Part shown: positions 27,530-39,689 of the stretch, piece after piece | How the letters are laid out: each line of letters opens with the position of its first letter | How positions within the stretch are numbered: position 1 is the stretch's first letter | Source: Callaeas wilsoni | Lineage: Eukaryota; Chordata; Aves; Passeriformes; Callaeidae | Reading direction: 5' to 3' | Length of the DNA stretch: 64,000 nt | NCBI GenBank assembly: GCA_013398955.1 | Contig: VWPU01014905.1 | Location: forward strand, 248,001-312,000 | Made by a program: the position numbers and the translations under genes | The notes under the pieces: generated by a model | Told to the model about the DNA's origin: nothing | The model's database searches: none | The model's input: only the letters and a program-made list of their open reading frames with translations

Positions 27530-27583
27530 TTCCCATTGGACTCCATGATCTTAAAGGTCCTTTCCAACCTAAATGATCATGTT
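27530..27583 (+). mobile_element. CR1 LINE 3' terminal scrap
   Basis: The sequence 'ggactccatgatcttaaagg' followed by 'tcctttccaacctaaatgat' matches the last part of the CR1 3' UTR in plus orientation. Only about 50 bp are recognisable. Confidence 0.7.
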
Positions 27584-28018
27584 ACATGTTAAATAAATGT
27601 TACAGGTAAAGCTTAACATCACTGTCTGTGTTCTGATACATGTGCTCACATATGCAATGAAGATTGAAATAAAATCTCAAGATTTTTATTTTTAAATTGT
27701 TTTTACAACTATATTTATTGTTTGACAGCACAGGAAAATTTGTATTTTACCTTATTAGTGTACCTCTTAACTGCAGGGTCAGAGTCCAGCTCTTACCATC
27801 AGTTAGAATCAGAAGTAAATATTGTTAAATATGGGTGGGCTATTGTCTAACTTTGTGATTATAAAATCAAGGAGCTGGGTGGTACAGATCATGCATTTTA
27901 ATTAGAGCTGAGAGATTTCTTGCCTAAGAAGGCAGAAAAATCAGAATATCTTTAAGATTTTATTCTCTGAAAGTGCATATGTGTTTCCTGAAACTTTGAT
28001 TACTTTGTTCCTTTGTAG

Positions 28019-28080
28019 TCATGAGACACAGACAACTTGTTGGGACCATCCTAAAATGACTGATCTCTTCCAGTCCTTAG
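28019..28080 (+). CDS. UTRN: Utrophin exon equivalent to dystrophin exon 63 (WW domain, second half)
   Basis: This 62-bp exon is bounded by ctttgTAG and GTGAGT, entering in phase 2 and leaving in phase 1. It encodes [20 protein letters not shown]. The second signature Trp (CWDHP) lies 21 residues after the first Trp of the previous exon, the normal WW spacing, and the His in strand three is the usual ligand-contacting position of group I WW domains. In short isoforms of the mammalian genes the private first exon splices to this exon. The reading frame is intact. Confidence 0.97.
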
Positions 28081-29087
28081 GTGAGTGCATTCATTAAAAC
28101 ATTGTGATCTTTACTCCATGAGTAAAAGCTGTGTTTGGATACTGACAATGTTTGAGTTCCTGTGAAATGAGTATAACAGCATTTCCCACTTTGTGATGAG
28201 ACATGCTTTGCCCAAAACCTCCTGCCTTGGTCATATCATGTATTATCTTTTAGTAATATTAATTCTGAACCATATACTCTGACTGTATGCTTTAATGCAG
28301 TACCTACCTTGTTTTTTTTTCTTTTAACTTCATGAGGAATTGTCCAGTGTTACAGGCTCTCTGCATATCTAAACCAGGCTGCTGGTCTGCAAGGAACTAA
28401 TTTTGGTAATAAATCAGAGCAGCTACCTTTTCAGTAAAAGCTCAACTGTATTATGGTACAACTAGTTCAACATGCCCTGATAGCATCAATGTTTACTGTG
28501 AAATCTCCCATTCTAAGGAGAGGAAGGGTAAAATTACTGTTAAGTGAGGAAAAAAAATGTTACTGTACCAATCAGTTTCTAAAATAGAGCTTACAGCTAT
28601 GTGACTGTCCCTTTTAAAGCACCGTTTACAAAGTCATGCCATATAAATTATAGCTTAAGCCATTTTTTTCCGTTACTGTGACATTTGCTGCCCTCTCTTT
28701 CCTGTGTGTTATCTGATAAGAGTTGTAAATTATTTGAGAAACTTACTGTATTTCAGCAATTGTCTGGGAACTATGTACCAGTGCATAACACGTATGGAAA
28801 ACTCTCGTGTATGTATATGTATTACATGTGCCAAGATAGTGTCAGCAGTTCTGGAGGGCCGCTCTCTTTAAGGTTCTGAACTTTCAGAATCAGGAGGCTT
28901 TCCTTGAAGGTGTTGGACTGAGGTCCCAACTTTTCAGGTTTTTTAATTTGCTCTGATATATCCTATTAATTCATGGCAGAGAAGAGAAGGGCTATCAGAC
29001 TTCCTCCAAAATATGAAGATTTATGTGTAGAGGAAAGGTACGGGCTCTATTTTTAGGGCTGCTCATGTTTCTGTTCCGCTGTTTCAG
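28081..29087 (+). other. UTRN: Intron 63 (1.0 kb)
   Basis: A short AT-rich intron running from GTGAGT to gtttcAG. It contains no recognisable repeat, RNA or gene. Confidence 0.85.
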
Positions 29088-29162
29088 CTGACCTGAACAA
29101 CGTGCGCTTCTCCGCCTACCGCACGGCCATCAAAATCCGGAGACTGCAGAAAGCGCTGTGCT
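29088..29162 (+). CDS. UTRN: Utrophin exon equivalent to dystrophin exon 64 (start of EF-hand module)
   Basis: This 75-bp exon lies between gtttcAG and GTGAGT and is phase 1 at both ends. With the last base of the previous exon it encodes [20 protein letters not shown] then QKALC. This is the first helix of the dystrophin-family EF-hand module that packs against the WW domain. [12 protein letters not shown] is the utrophin version (dystrophin has [12 protein letters not shown]). The exon is more GC-rich than its flanks, as expected for strongly constrained coding sequence. Confidence 0.97.
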
Positions 29163-32100
29163 GTGAGTTGGGCCTTGGAGGCAAACTGTTTCTCTGCAGT
29201 ACTTGGGGAAGGGAGGGTCAGATTCAGTCTAACAACATTAACACTGGACCAGAGTCATCCTTGACACACTACCAATCAACAAAATGGCAAGAAGGATTGC
29301 CAACAGTAGATGTCATTATTGCAAGTAAATAAAATAAATGAATAAAAAAAAGAGGTGCAGCAGATAAGTTGAAATGGTATGCCCACTAAGAATTGTTCGT
29401 ATCTCCAATTTTCTGTTCTCTAGGTAAATTTTTTTTGGTATAAATTTATTTATTTATATTGCTAGGTATTTAAAAATAATTTCCTATTATATCACAATTA
29501 TGGTTTAATTCAGCAACAAGTTGCATGATTACCATATTCAGTCAAAGTTAGCAGTCTCAGAAGTGGTAGATCAGGAGGTCTTGTCCTGGCCTCTGGACTT
29601 GGGACTTCTCCAAGTCACACAGCAAGTACCACACTGGGGATCTGTGCTCTTGTTTGACTCTCCTGTGCAAAGGAAACTGAATTTTAAAAATTATTTGGGC
29701 TATGAATGGAGAATGAAGTACATAACACACATCTAACATTTAGGCCTTTTGAAACATTTTGGCAACACATGATAGAAAGATGTTGTATGATATTACCAAA
29801 TTTTCTACTTATAAATTAGGAGTCCTTGGCATGGAAGGACTTTTCAGCCATGAGGGGTGCACAGTACTGCAGACTGAGTAGAAACACAAGAAGTGCAAAG
29901 CCCTCCTAGGGGTGCAAGCACGATAGGAGTTGCACAGAGAGGGAACCCTTCCCCCCCTCCAGGTGGTCAGTTTTCTTTCCAGCCTAGAAGACAGCAGTCT
30001 GATCTTAGCTGGACTTCAGGTATGCATCATACTTAATGGAGCTGTGCTGAGACGGTAGCTAGCTACTCCAGAAAGCTGGACTGTATCTGTGCAGGCTCTT
30101 ATGAGTACTTCTTGCCACTTCTTTATATGATGTAGTCCCACCAAGGACTACAGCTTCATTTCCCCGCACAACTAAAGATCTCTGTGAGCTTTTTGCTTAT
30201 CAGTGTGCAGGGTATAAAGTATTCATCAACATGTACCTAAAAACAAAAAGCAAAGCAAGAGATCAGAAAGCAAAATAAAATTCTCCTGGTGTGAGCTGCT
30301 CCTCAGGGAAGAGTGGGAAAAAACAGACTGCATATGACAGATGCTAATCATGCTGCCTATTTCTGACAGACATACAGCTTTTCTAGTGACTTGTATAGAT
30401 CAAGCTTCACTTTTATTACTTCTAATAAGTTTTGAAGAGTGAGTACTTTCTGCTCTTGCTTTTACTGCAAAATATATAAATTTCTGTAATAACTGCCATG
30501 GTTAGCTCTCCTCATTCACAGGTTTCAGAAGTGCACTCCTATTGTCTCCAGTTTCAGGGAAGGGAGTTGGAAGGGAGGACAGAAGAAAACAGTAAGAATA
30601 AAGAGAATACTCCATTTTGAAAGAGCTAGAAGTAAAATTTTCATCTCTACAGGTCCAATCTGCCTTATTATCTATTAAGCTGTTTGCTTAGTCCATCTCT
30701 GTGCGTTGTGGGAAGAGACAACAGCCAAAAAACCTTTGTCTTTATTATACGTCTGTACTTGATAAAGAATTGGTTTTATTTTTAGGGGGGGAAAGAGTCA
30801 TCCTCTGTGCTACTGCCATTCATTCTTTGGTCTGAGTTACTTTAGTCTTCCATTGTATTTCCTGTAATTTTAAGTGCAGATGTGTTTTAAAGGTGTTTGA
30901 ATGCAGAATGCTTCAGAAAGGCTTATGTGATAAGGCAAAGAAAATGTCAAAATGAATCACCAGAAATGGAGATCACTGTAAAATCTGACAAGTTGCTGTC
31001 ACAGGCATGGTGTGTGTATAATGTCAAAGGCATTTCTGGTGGGAACTCCCAAGAGCGCAGCTGGAGTTGAATATACAGTTCCACTTGCACTTGATAGATT
31101 TTGACTTTGCAGTGGGGACTGATAATGCAGTGTAAGTGCTTTACAAACAGATTCTCAGAACCAATTGCACTGTACTTCGTTCATTTGAGAACTGTACTTT
31201 AGAAAACTTTGCTGATGCCATCTCTCTTCTTTGTAAGTGTCGAAAAGCTTCAGCTCTAGGGAGGTTACTCCCATTTTCCTCATTCTCCTTTTAAAAGAGA
31301 AAGTAGAGTTGAATTTCTTCTTGTTTTGTTTTTTGACTCCTGCAGAGACATACATTTTCATATATACATGTATGTATTTTGCAGGAATATAAGAAGGGTT
31401 GCAAGTTGGAAAGAACAAAGTCTTAGCCTCTCTGTCTCGCATTATGTGGGGCAGATGTAGTGAGAGTGCTTTCCCACTGTAGCAGAAGAATGGGGTGAGA
31501 GAGAGTATGCTGTGTTGCAGATGTACTGGGCAACTGTGCAGCACCAGGTCCTGATGATATTTTATTCTTGTGCAATATTCTTTAGCTCATTTTCAAGAAA
31601 TTATAATGCCTTGGATACTGAAATATAGTACTGAAAGGCCAAAACAGTACAAAATCACCATGTATATTCAGAATTCTATTGCTGAGTTTCTCTAGGTGAT
31701 TTAAAATTTAAGAATGTTTATAGGAATATCAACCACACAAGGGGAAAAAATGGAACATTCAGACATCTGGGACTAAAAGTGAGAGCTGTGAGCACTTCCC
31801 TCAGTGCAGTCTCTTTGCAGGAACTGCTATCACTTCCAAGGTCTTTTTAATAAAAAACTCCACAGTAATGCCTGACTAATTTCCATGGGGTTACAGCGGC
31901 TTCAAATTTTCCATTAGCAGCTGCATGTAGCTATTTGGTCCTGAGTCTGCCACTCACATCTGCTTTAACAGTGCTGAACGATATGGTTTCTCTTTTTCTT
32001 TGGGAAAGTCTCCTTGCTGCAGGAAGGGAAGAAATGGCCCTTGTGCCCATCGGTTGGTTAAAAGCGGGATTGGTCATTCAGCGTATTTAAGCAAATGCAG

Positions 32101-35099
32101 AATGGTACTGCAAAAATGCATTGAAAGTTGTGTAGGCATTGTGCCAGAAGTGGCATGACAGGATAACTGTCCCAAATTTTATTCAGCCAGGTGAGTGCTG
32201 ACATAAGCAGGAATGGAAGTAATTTTCTCTGGTTGTTCTCCATGGATAGTGCCATCCAAAAGTGTAAGTTTAGCTTAATTTACATTACTATAGCATCAGA
32301 TTTGGTGTGGTTTTTAGTACAAAAATACTGGAAGTACCTCTCCCCTTCTGGAATGCTTAGGCAGAAATGTGAATGAGAGATTTTAATGCCAGAAGATCAA
32401 GACATGAAGTTAGCAGGCTTAGTGTCGGTTGAATTGCTGTTTCCAGTGCAAGGATCGTTATGTTAAGCCAAACCCAAAGGCTACAAGTACTTCCTGGCAT
32501 TCCAAAGCTTACTGAATTTTCACAGGCTTTAAAAAGGGCAGGTTTTGTGTGCTGTCAGTCTGTTTTATGAAGCTAATTACCTGCTCTTAGCCAGCTATTA
32601 AGTACCTTACAGAAACAGGTTGCAAAATAACCAGAGAACATAAAAACCCCCAAACAAACAAGCAAAAAACTCCCAAACCTAAAGCAAAAGCTAACACCAA
32701 AACAAAACCAGCAAACTGGTTACATTAATTTTTATAGTGTTTTCTTTGTCATGAAGATTTTTGAAATCATGAAGGGAAAGCGTGAAAAGTGGCCATCTCC
32801 TGAGTTCAGTATTTCTGTGATCAGATAGCAGGTTACCCTCACTTGGCTTCACCCCACTCCCTCCACAGCTCAAAAAAGTAGTCAGAGTTACATTGTGAAC
32901 TATGTGTGGGTTCATGTTGTTTTTAAATATGCCTGTGAGCCTTTTCCAGTGTACCACATCCTTTCCAGCTACTGTAGAAGATTATGCTGCAGTGAGTTTA
33001 TTGCCAAACACTTTGGCTACCTCAGGTCAAACTAGTGGCACGGTGTTTTGCTGCAATTACTAGTCTGCCTCTTTTATAAATACATGGCTGGCATTTGTTT
33101 GCAAGCCCAAGAGAAGGGCTTAAAATATCCCCAAACAAACAAAAAAGAAAATGAAAAACAAACAAATGTAAACCCCTGTAAATCTGATGCTGTGAGGTCA
33201 GAACGGAATGTACCAATATTAGTGCAGGAGAGGAAAGGCAAGGGCTGTGAGATACTGTTTCTCACTTTACAAAGATGTGAGGAAGGGTAGATAGAGGAAA
33301 AGGGCTTGGGAATGTAACCTTCTTTTGATAGATGATCATTGAGTTCTTGGCAGAATTGCTTATAGTGGTTAATGCTATCTTGCTCTTGCTTCTTTTTCGG
33401 TTGTGCTTGTTTTCCAGCCCAGATAGAATTACTCATTTTGCACAGGCTGCAAATCTGGGATCCTTATTTAACATTGTTATTCTCCCCCTCTGCTCTTATG
33501 AGACCCCACCTGGAATACTGCATCCAGATCTGGGGTCCTCAGCACAGGAAATATGTGGATCTGTTGGAGCAGGTCAAGAGGAGAGCAATGAGGATGGTTG
33601 GGGGATGGAGCACCTCTCCTATGAGGAAAGGCTGAGAGAGCTGAGGTTGCTCATCCTGGAGAAGAGAAGGCTCCAGGGAGACCTTATAGCAGCCTTTCAG
33701 TACATACAGGAGGCTTATAAAAAATAGAGAGAGTAACTTTTTTAAAAAGACAGGTTGTGATAGGACAAGGGGGAACAGTTCTAAACCAAAAGAGCAGACA
33801 TTTAGATTAGTTATTAGGAAGAAGTTATTTACTGTGAGGATGGTGAGACACTGGCACAGATTGCCCAGAGAAGTTGTGGGTGCTCCATCCCTGGCAGTGT
33901 TCAAAGCCAGGCTGGATGGGCCTTTGAGCAACCTGATCTAGCGGGAGGTGTCCCTGCCCATGGCAGGGGGCTTGGAACTAGATGATCTTTAAGGTCCCTT
34001 CCAACAAAAGTAATTTTCTGATTCTATGATTCATTCTGATGATTGGTGTGGAGCAGTTCACAACACGTTGGAGATTGTCATGCTGATTTTTTTTTTTTTT
34101 TCATTTGAGAGATGACATTTATAGTGCAAATGTATTACTGACTCTTCACAAACAGCTCAGTATGAGCTTGTAATATACTTCAACTGCATGTTTTGTATAT
34201 TGTAGCACGCATACTAATATATTGCAACTAATTTTTTTACTTAATGTCCTTCCGTAAAAAAAGTCACTGAGGATTATACCATATATGTTTCCGCTTTTCC
34301 ACTTCCTTTTGCAGAAGGAGTTAGAAGAGCTCATTGATGGCCTTTCATTTTCACCATGCAAAGCCCACATTTTCACAATCACATTTGAATGGTTTTGAAA
34401 GCAAAACCCTTTTCCCCTTAAGATATCCTTTGCATCACCAACTGCTTATAGAAAGAATTCTGTGATAAAGGAGATAAAAATATTTTTCAAAAAAACATAG
34501 CATTTAGTGTTCTGGAAAATGACAATAAATAATCTTCCTGTGTCCCTCTCCCTGCTTTCTTTTCAGCCCTGTTTTAGCAACAGCTGTTCAGTTAAGCAGG
34601 CCTCAGTACATTCTCACCACCTTTAAGAAAGAATTCTTACCTAAGAAGTTGCTTTGTTTTACATTTGATCAAAAGTGATAGTCATTTTATAGGATTCTGC
34701 TTTATGGTAAATGTGAAGAATTCTGTAAGCCCAGTGAATTCTCTGTGTGTGCAGCCGAAGTTAGGATCCTCTAATTACACAGGCTACTTCAGCAGCTGTT
34801 TCAATGTTCTGAGCTGTGCAGTGTCATTATGACGTTTGTATTCTAGTTTTTTTAAGTAAATTGTACCAAAATGCTGTTGACTTGTCACAGAGTATAGTTT
34901 GTCACTATAACACTGCTAAATGAAAGCCACTGGGATGGTTGTTCGCAGTGTTTGCTACAATTTGCACATGAACAATTATTGTCAATGTTATGCTCAGGCA
35001 TCTACATTCACACTTTCTTTAAAAATTTTCTTTCTTTTTTCTTCTTTTTTCTTAATTTTTTCTTTTTTTAATCCCATTGTTTTTAAAATTTATTATTAG
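29163..35099 (+). other. UTRN: Intron 64 (5.9 kb)
   Basis: The intron carries a plus-strand CR1 copy at about 33470-34040 and A-rich stretches at 32640-32705 and 33120-33170. A long pyrimidine-rich tract at about 35020-35073 lies just upstream of the branch and acceptor region of the next exon. A minus-strand open frame at 31155-31544 (129 codons) has no recognisable motif and looks like chance. No RNA gene is seen. Confidence 0.82.
33470..34040 (+). mobile_element. CR1 LINE 3' copy with ORF2 tail and 3' UTR
   Basis: This 5'-truncated CR1 copy lies in UTRN orientation. It encodes the end of the reverse-transcriptase ORF (MRPHLEYCIQIWGPQ, and in another frame MEHLSYEERLRELRLLILEK), so frameshifts separate the pieces. 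The 3' UTR motifs 'gtgaggatggtgagacactg', 'gttcaaagccaggctggatg' and 'ctagatgatctttaagg' follow, and the copy ends in 'attctatgattcattctg', the degenerate octamer terminus typical of CR1. It is non-autonomous and inactive. CR1 elements of this kind are the dominant retrotransposon of birds and other sauropsids. Confidence 0.93.
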
Positions 35100-35301
35100 T
35101 GGACCTGTTGGACTTGAACACAACAAGTGAAGTTTTCAAACAGCACAAATTGAGTCAAAATGATCAGCTGATTGGTGTCCAGGATGTGATCAGCTGTCTC
35201 ACTACCATCTACAGTGGACTTGAAGAGAAACATAAAGATATGGTGAATGTTCCTCTCTGTGTAGACATGTGTCTTAACTGGCTACTCAACGTGTATGATA
35301 G
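35100..35301 (+). CDS. UTRN: Utrophin exon equivalent to dystrophin exon 65 (EF-hand 1 and 2 region)
   Basis: This 202-bp exon is bounded by ttattAG and GTAAGA, entering in phase 1 and leaving in phase 2. It encodes [20 protein letters not shown], then [20 protein letters not shown], then a block ending [17 protein letters not shown]. It covers the helical EF-hand-like core that buttresses the WW domain and helps bind beta-dystroglycan. The loops are degenerate and probably do not bind calcium. [12 protein letters not shown] and [10 protein letters not shown] are utrophin-type; the latter segment in dystrophin reads differently. The donor is placed after GATAG because the next exon then continues as S-G-R-T-G-K. 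Confidence 0.97.
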
Positions 35302-35677
35302 GTAAGAAAAATGGGTTTTGTTTTTTTTTGTCACAGTGTGTACCCCCAGGAATTATAAATTATAAAGCCTTAAAAATTTCTTTATTAAAAAGTTATCTTT
35401 TGATGTTTTTGGCTCTAATGAAAGTGTACTTGCATGCAATGAGATGTTTCTTAAGCTGTCCTGCTCAGTGCTGATCTAAGATTACACTGCTTTTATGCTG
35501 CTATCAATGAAACATTGAAGGGAATTCAAGAAATGTGTATGTGAGTAGAGAGCTAGAGCACTGCTTTAGCTGTGTTCCTACTGTGAATGTTCCAAGTTTC
35601 CCAGATTGATTGCCATTCATATCAGATTCTATTTCTGCCATAGGTGGGGACAGTTTTTTCATGTATTTTACACTTAG

Positions 35678-35908
35678 TTACTTGCACTCATAATCCTGGC
35701 TGAGCTCGCTGCCCGGAGTCCTCTGTGGAATGGAGGTGGTTGTGATCTCGGCAGTAAAGCCTGTCTGATTCTGGAGGGTCAGCAGTGTCCTCCACTGCTG
35801 CCTCAATTCCAGCATGTACAGCTCCTGCCACGCATCAGTTCTGAGGGCTGGTGTTACGTCGTCCACCTGCCCTTGTCCTGACAGCAGGGCTGTATTTCCC
35901 AAGGGCAT
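35678..35908 (-). other. Unassigned minus-strand open segment in a GC-richer block
   Basis: Within intron 65 the block at 35690-35920 is clearly more GC-rich than its flanks. The minus strand is open for 76 codons, including LLSGQGQVDDVTPALRTDAW, QELYMLELRQQWRTLLTLQN and TAEITTTSIPQRTPGSELSQ before a stop. Composition is protein-like but no known domain is recognised. It could be a retrocopy fragment, an antisense transcript exon or a conserved non-coding block. Confidence 0.25.
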
Positions 35909-36702
35909 TGAGTTTGCCTCAAAAATGTTTCGGGGTGCTTACAGTAAGAACTTGCAGGTTTATTTGAATACACATCTGCTGTTTCCAGAGAGAGAACTAA
36001 GCCTCAAAACCCATGAAAACATCCACTCTAGCAGCCCCTTGTGGTTTTGGCCAGTTCTTTCTGAGCCCCTCACCCCTTCTTTCTTCTGCTGGAAATTGAA
36101 CTCTGCCCTCTCTGCCCTGCCCTATGTCAGCCTGCATTACCGGCAGGCAATCTGCTTTTATTTAGTCGTGCTTTTGAGTCAAGAGTTTGTTGCTTATTTT
36201 TCTTAGTGTCGTTCACTATTTTTATCTCCTTTGTGTGGTAAAAACTGGGGAAAGACTTGGTTTCCATTGGCTCCTCCATACCCTAAAATGTGTCTCCTTA
36301 CATTGCTTCAGCAAAGGCATCTCAGGACTCTTCTGGAGCTGACTAAAGACTCAGTAATGCAGTACAGGTTGTGGTTGCTTCAGTGTGTCTCATTGAATAT
36401 GTGCTTTAGTTCAGAGCAATAAACAGAATTACAAATCAGAATTTCTAAGCTCCATGAGGGTGGTTACAAAATGTATTTTCTTTCTTCCTATTTGAAACTG
36501 AAAAGAGCAAAAGTATTTCTTGAATAGTAATAAAAATTCTTATACCTGACTTTGCAAATGGGAACTTTTACTTGTATGCATTATCTTCAATATGTTCACT
36601 CAATGCCAAATTCTAACAGTTCATAGCTTTTTACTTTTTTCCCCTCAGAGGATTACATACTAGTTCTATACTTCATAGATATTTTACTTTATTTTGGTTC
36701 TA

Positions 36703-36720
36703 GGGGAGAGGGAGGGAGGG
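36703..36720 (+). other. Canonical G-quadruplex motif on the sense strand
   Basis: The sequence 'ggggagagggagggaggg' contains four G-runs of at least three, separated by loops AGA, A and A. It fits the G3+N1-7 rule and would be present in the utrophin pre-mRNA (intron 65). Confidence 0.85.
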
Positions 36721-38219
36721 AACAGAGTACATAGAACCATTTGTCATTTATGTGCTGGCTACTGGCATTCAAACGTTACTGTTAAATATTGTGACATTTC
36801 TGTCAGTCGGACTTCTCATTACTGCTGAAAAATTAGAGGGTCCATCAAATATTGACTGGAACTTCTTCCCGCAGTTATTTTTATTTTGCAAAGTTCCCTA
36901 TTGTGAGTAAATAAACACATCACTTGCAAATAGAGCAGTAGATCAAATGACTTGCTTGACGTAAATGTTATTGGCAATTTAGAATAAGAGACATAAAAAT
37001 GTCAGAAATTTTTTTGTAGTTACTGGCTGGGTTTTGTTTTCTTTCAGACCGAATACAAATCTACTATATTTTCTTCAGCTTACCTTTGCTTCTTAACTTC
37101 AGTTAGAAATCAATTGTTTAATCTGTTCATATTTAAAATTCACTTAGTAAGCAGCAAACCTTTCTTTCAATAATATTTCCTGTTTCTCCCATTTTCCCTT
37201 GACTATTATGTTGAGAACTTAGTGTAGATAATTCTTCAAGCCCATTAAATACTTCAGTCTTTATTCAAACTTTGAAAAATCAAGGATGAAAGTTTACTGA
37301 GAGAAAATTATGTTTTACAGTGTGTTTCCTTGTTCCCCTTTCAAATTCACACCAAGAAGAAAAAGAAATGCTAAAAGACCAGGCACCAATTCTAAGCTGG
37401 AATTTTTGGTTTTGTTTTCTAAACTGGCGTTTTACAAAAGAGCTAATTTGTGTCTTGGCATTTCTATTGTATATATTGCATTGGTGTTACACATGTACAA
37501 TGTGTCAAGTTGTTAAACTGCCTACAAAAAGCATCTGTTAGTCACATGCTGCTAACCTGAGACTTAATTACAGAGTCACAGATTAATGGCAAACTTAATA
37601 GTTCTCCAGACTTAACCTGCAGATATCTTTGGCCCTTAAAAAGAACCAATTTATTTTTAGAAAAGGTCTGTTATGTTCTGGTGTTTTCTGACACATCAGG
37701 AGTGATTCATTCTGAGCAGGACTAAAATTACTCAGTGACTTTTACTACATCAAGGACTCAAAGGTTGTTCCAGACATCAACATCTGCCCTTATAAAAATT
37801 TTCCAAACTTAAAGTTCTTTTTTTTGGCTATTCCAAAGATTGGTTTTTTTAAATGAAATTAGAGATAAATATCTTGATACTTACAATAAGAACTGTGAAG
37901 GAATTTTTTTGCTCTGTAAAATCCTTTGGCTAGGCCTGTGTTTAAAACATCCAAGAGCAATAGCTGGTGGTTTTTCTTTTGAACTATATACTGTCAAATT
38001 TGCTGAAATCTCCAGACATCATTTATATAAAAAGGACTGATAGCTTTCAGTACTAATGGAATAGCTTAACACCCCTTGAAATGAGTTGTTCCTATATGTA
38101 CTGATTCAGGGCGATGACTCATTTCAATTAGAGTTACCCATAAAGAAACTCTTATGTGTGCTGTTTAAACATTTTGCAATATTGATCTGACTTCTTGTAT
38201 TTCAACTTTTAAATTTTCA

Positions 38220-38310
38220 TAGGTGTGGTTTTTTTGCTTTTTGGGTTCGTTTTTTCTTTGTTGTTGTTTTGTTTTGTTTGTTTATTTGTTGTGTGGGGTT
38301 TTTTTAATGC
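38220..38310. repeat. T/G-rich low-complexity tract
   Basis: Irregular runs of T with interspersed G (for example 'gttgttgttttgttttgttt') in intron 65. Confidence 0.85.
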
Positions 38311-39689
38311 AAGAATGCTTTTGATAATGCCTTCTTTTAAATTGAATTTCTTTGGTCCATTAGTCTGAGAAGAGTATCTGTGGTATCTATGCTGACATTT
38401 TCCATATGATCAAAGCTGTCTTTCATGATTATTCTCTGCAGCCCAATCTTACCCTGCAGAATCAGAACTTTTTTATTTATCATTGCACTCATACACCTGG
38501 CAGCTTCTAACACCAGGCTGAGTTAATATCCCAGGCCTTACCAGCATGTTCATTTCAGTAAAATCTGAACTTCTGAGGAATGAGGATGAGATACCTGCTC
38601 AGTCAGCCTTAACTTTATGCCCTGATTTTGACAGTAGCTGATGGAAGTTTTCTGCATGCACTCCAATTGCATCCCCTGTGTTTATGATGGCTGTTTGGAT
38701 TCATGGAGCACTCAGTGGGAGCAGCTTAGCAGGCTATGATAGCAGTAAGAAGGCTCTGGGAAGGCTGTGGCCCTCTGTAAGGCAGGAAAATGAGCTCCTT
38801 TTTCTGACTTGTCTGGGAGTGATCAAATGGTGACCTTCACTGATCTACCAGGCTGCCTCGTGTTGCTGGGCTCTGCAGGTAGCTCATAGCTGCAGTCCTG
38901 GGTAGTCCTTAGCTGCATTGTCAGTGTTGTCTAGGCTTGAGAGCTCTTTGACAAGAGAAGGCTGAACTGCACTAGGCTCATCTTCATTCTATGGTTTTCC
39001 TTGCTAGTACCTGATGTTTTTGTGCTATTGCCACTCTTCCCCCAGGGACATAGGGTTCCTCTAGACTTCATCGTGTAATTTCGTTTTCCAAGATTCTTTA
39101 TTGTGTATTCCTGTTTGCAATCTCTTAAATTTAATCTTGTTGCCTGTCTGAAAACTTTTTTATAATCTGGCTAACTCCTGTATGCAGCTGTGCCCATCAC
39201 TGGTTGTCCCTTTGGCATTCACATACTTAGATAAAATGCTTATATATATTATGTCTGTCTATGCCATCACAGTGCTACAGAGTATTTGCATACCATTGCT
39301 GGTAAACAGTATTTTTTTACAATTACATTCAGCAATTTAGTATTAATTATATCCTGATTAGTACATTTATAATTTACAGGTATCACAGGATTGTTTTGAC
39401 TGTTAGAGAGACCGTATTTGCCTGTCAAAGAAGTTTTGGATCCTAACTCGGTGTTACTCAGAGAAGGGAATAGATCAGAGCAAAAAATATCTGAGCTGCT
39501 TAAAGTGGCCTTATCAATTGATTTTGTAATGACAAGCATGCTTGTATTGCTATAATGAGTCTGAATAGTGTGATGACATTGGTGGCATATATGACCCATA
39601 AATTTTTATGAATTCAGGCATTAAAAAGTTTATTGAACCTTTCCACTAAAAGGCCTTGATTCTTAGATGTTTGTACACGTAGGACAATT

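Larger units (their letters stand above)
17785..28018 (+). other. UTRN: Intron 62 (10.2 kb)
   Basis: This is the largest complete intron in the window and it splits the WW domain. In mammals the homologous introns host the internal promoters of the short forms Dp71 (dystrophin) and Up71 (utrophin). I looked for a GC-rich promoter block or a small start-codon exon and found none that stands out; the region around 24130-24480 is only moderately richer in GC. A short CR1 3' end lies at about 27530-27583. A T-rich run at 19520-19550 could be the minus-strand poly(A) tail of an unidentified insert. Runs of eight G occur near 21713. Confidence 0.8.

Noticed and set aside
31155..31544. A 129-codon minus-strand frame in intron 64.
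   Set aside because: No recognisable motif, low-complexity K/F/S-rich composition and no supporting splice or promoter signal; likely chance.
33332..33727. A 131-codon plus-strand frame.
   Set aside because: Its second half is the out-of-date coding tail of the CR1 copy at 33470-34040; it is not a host gene.
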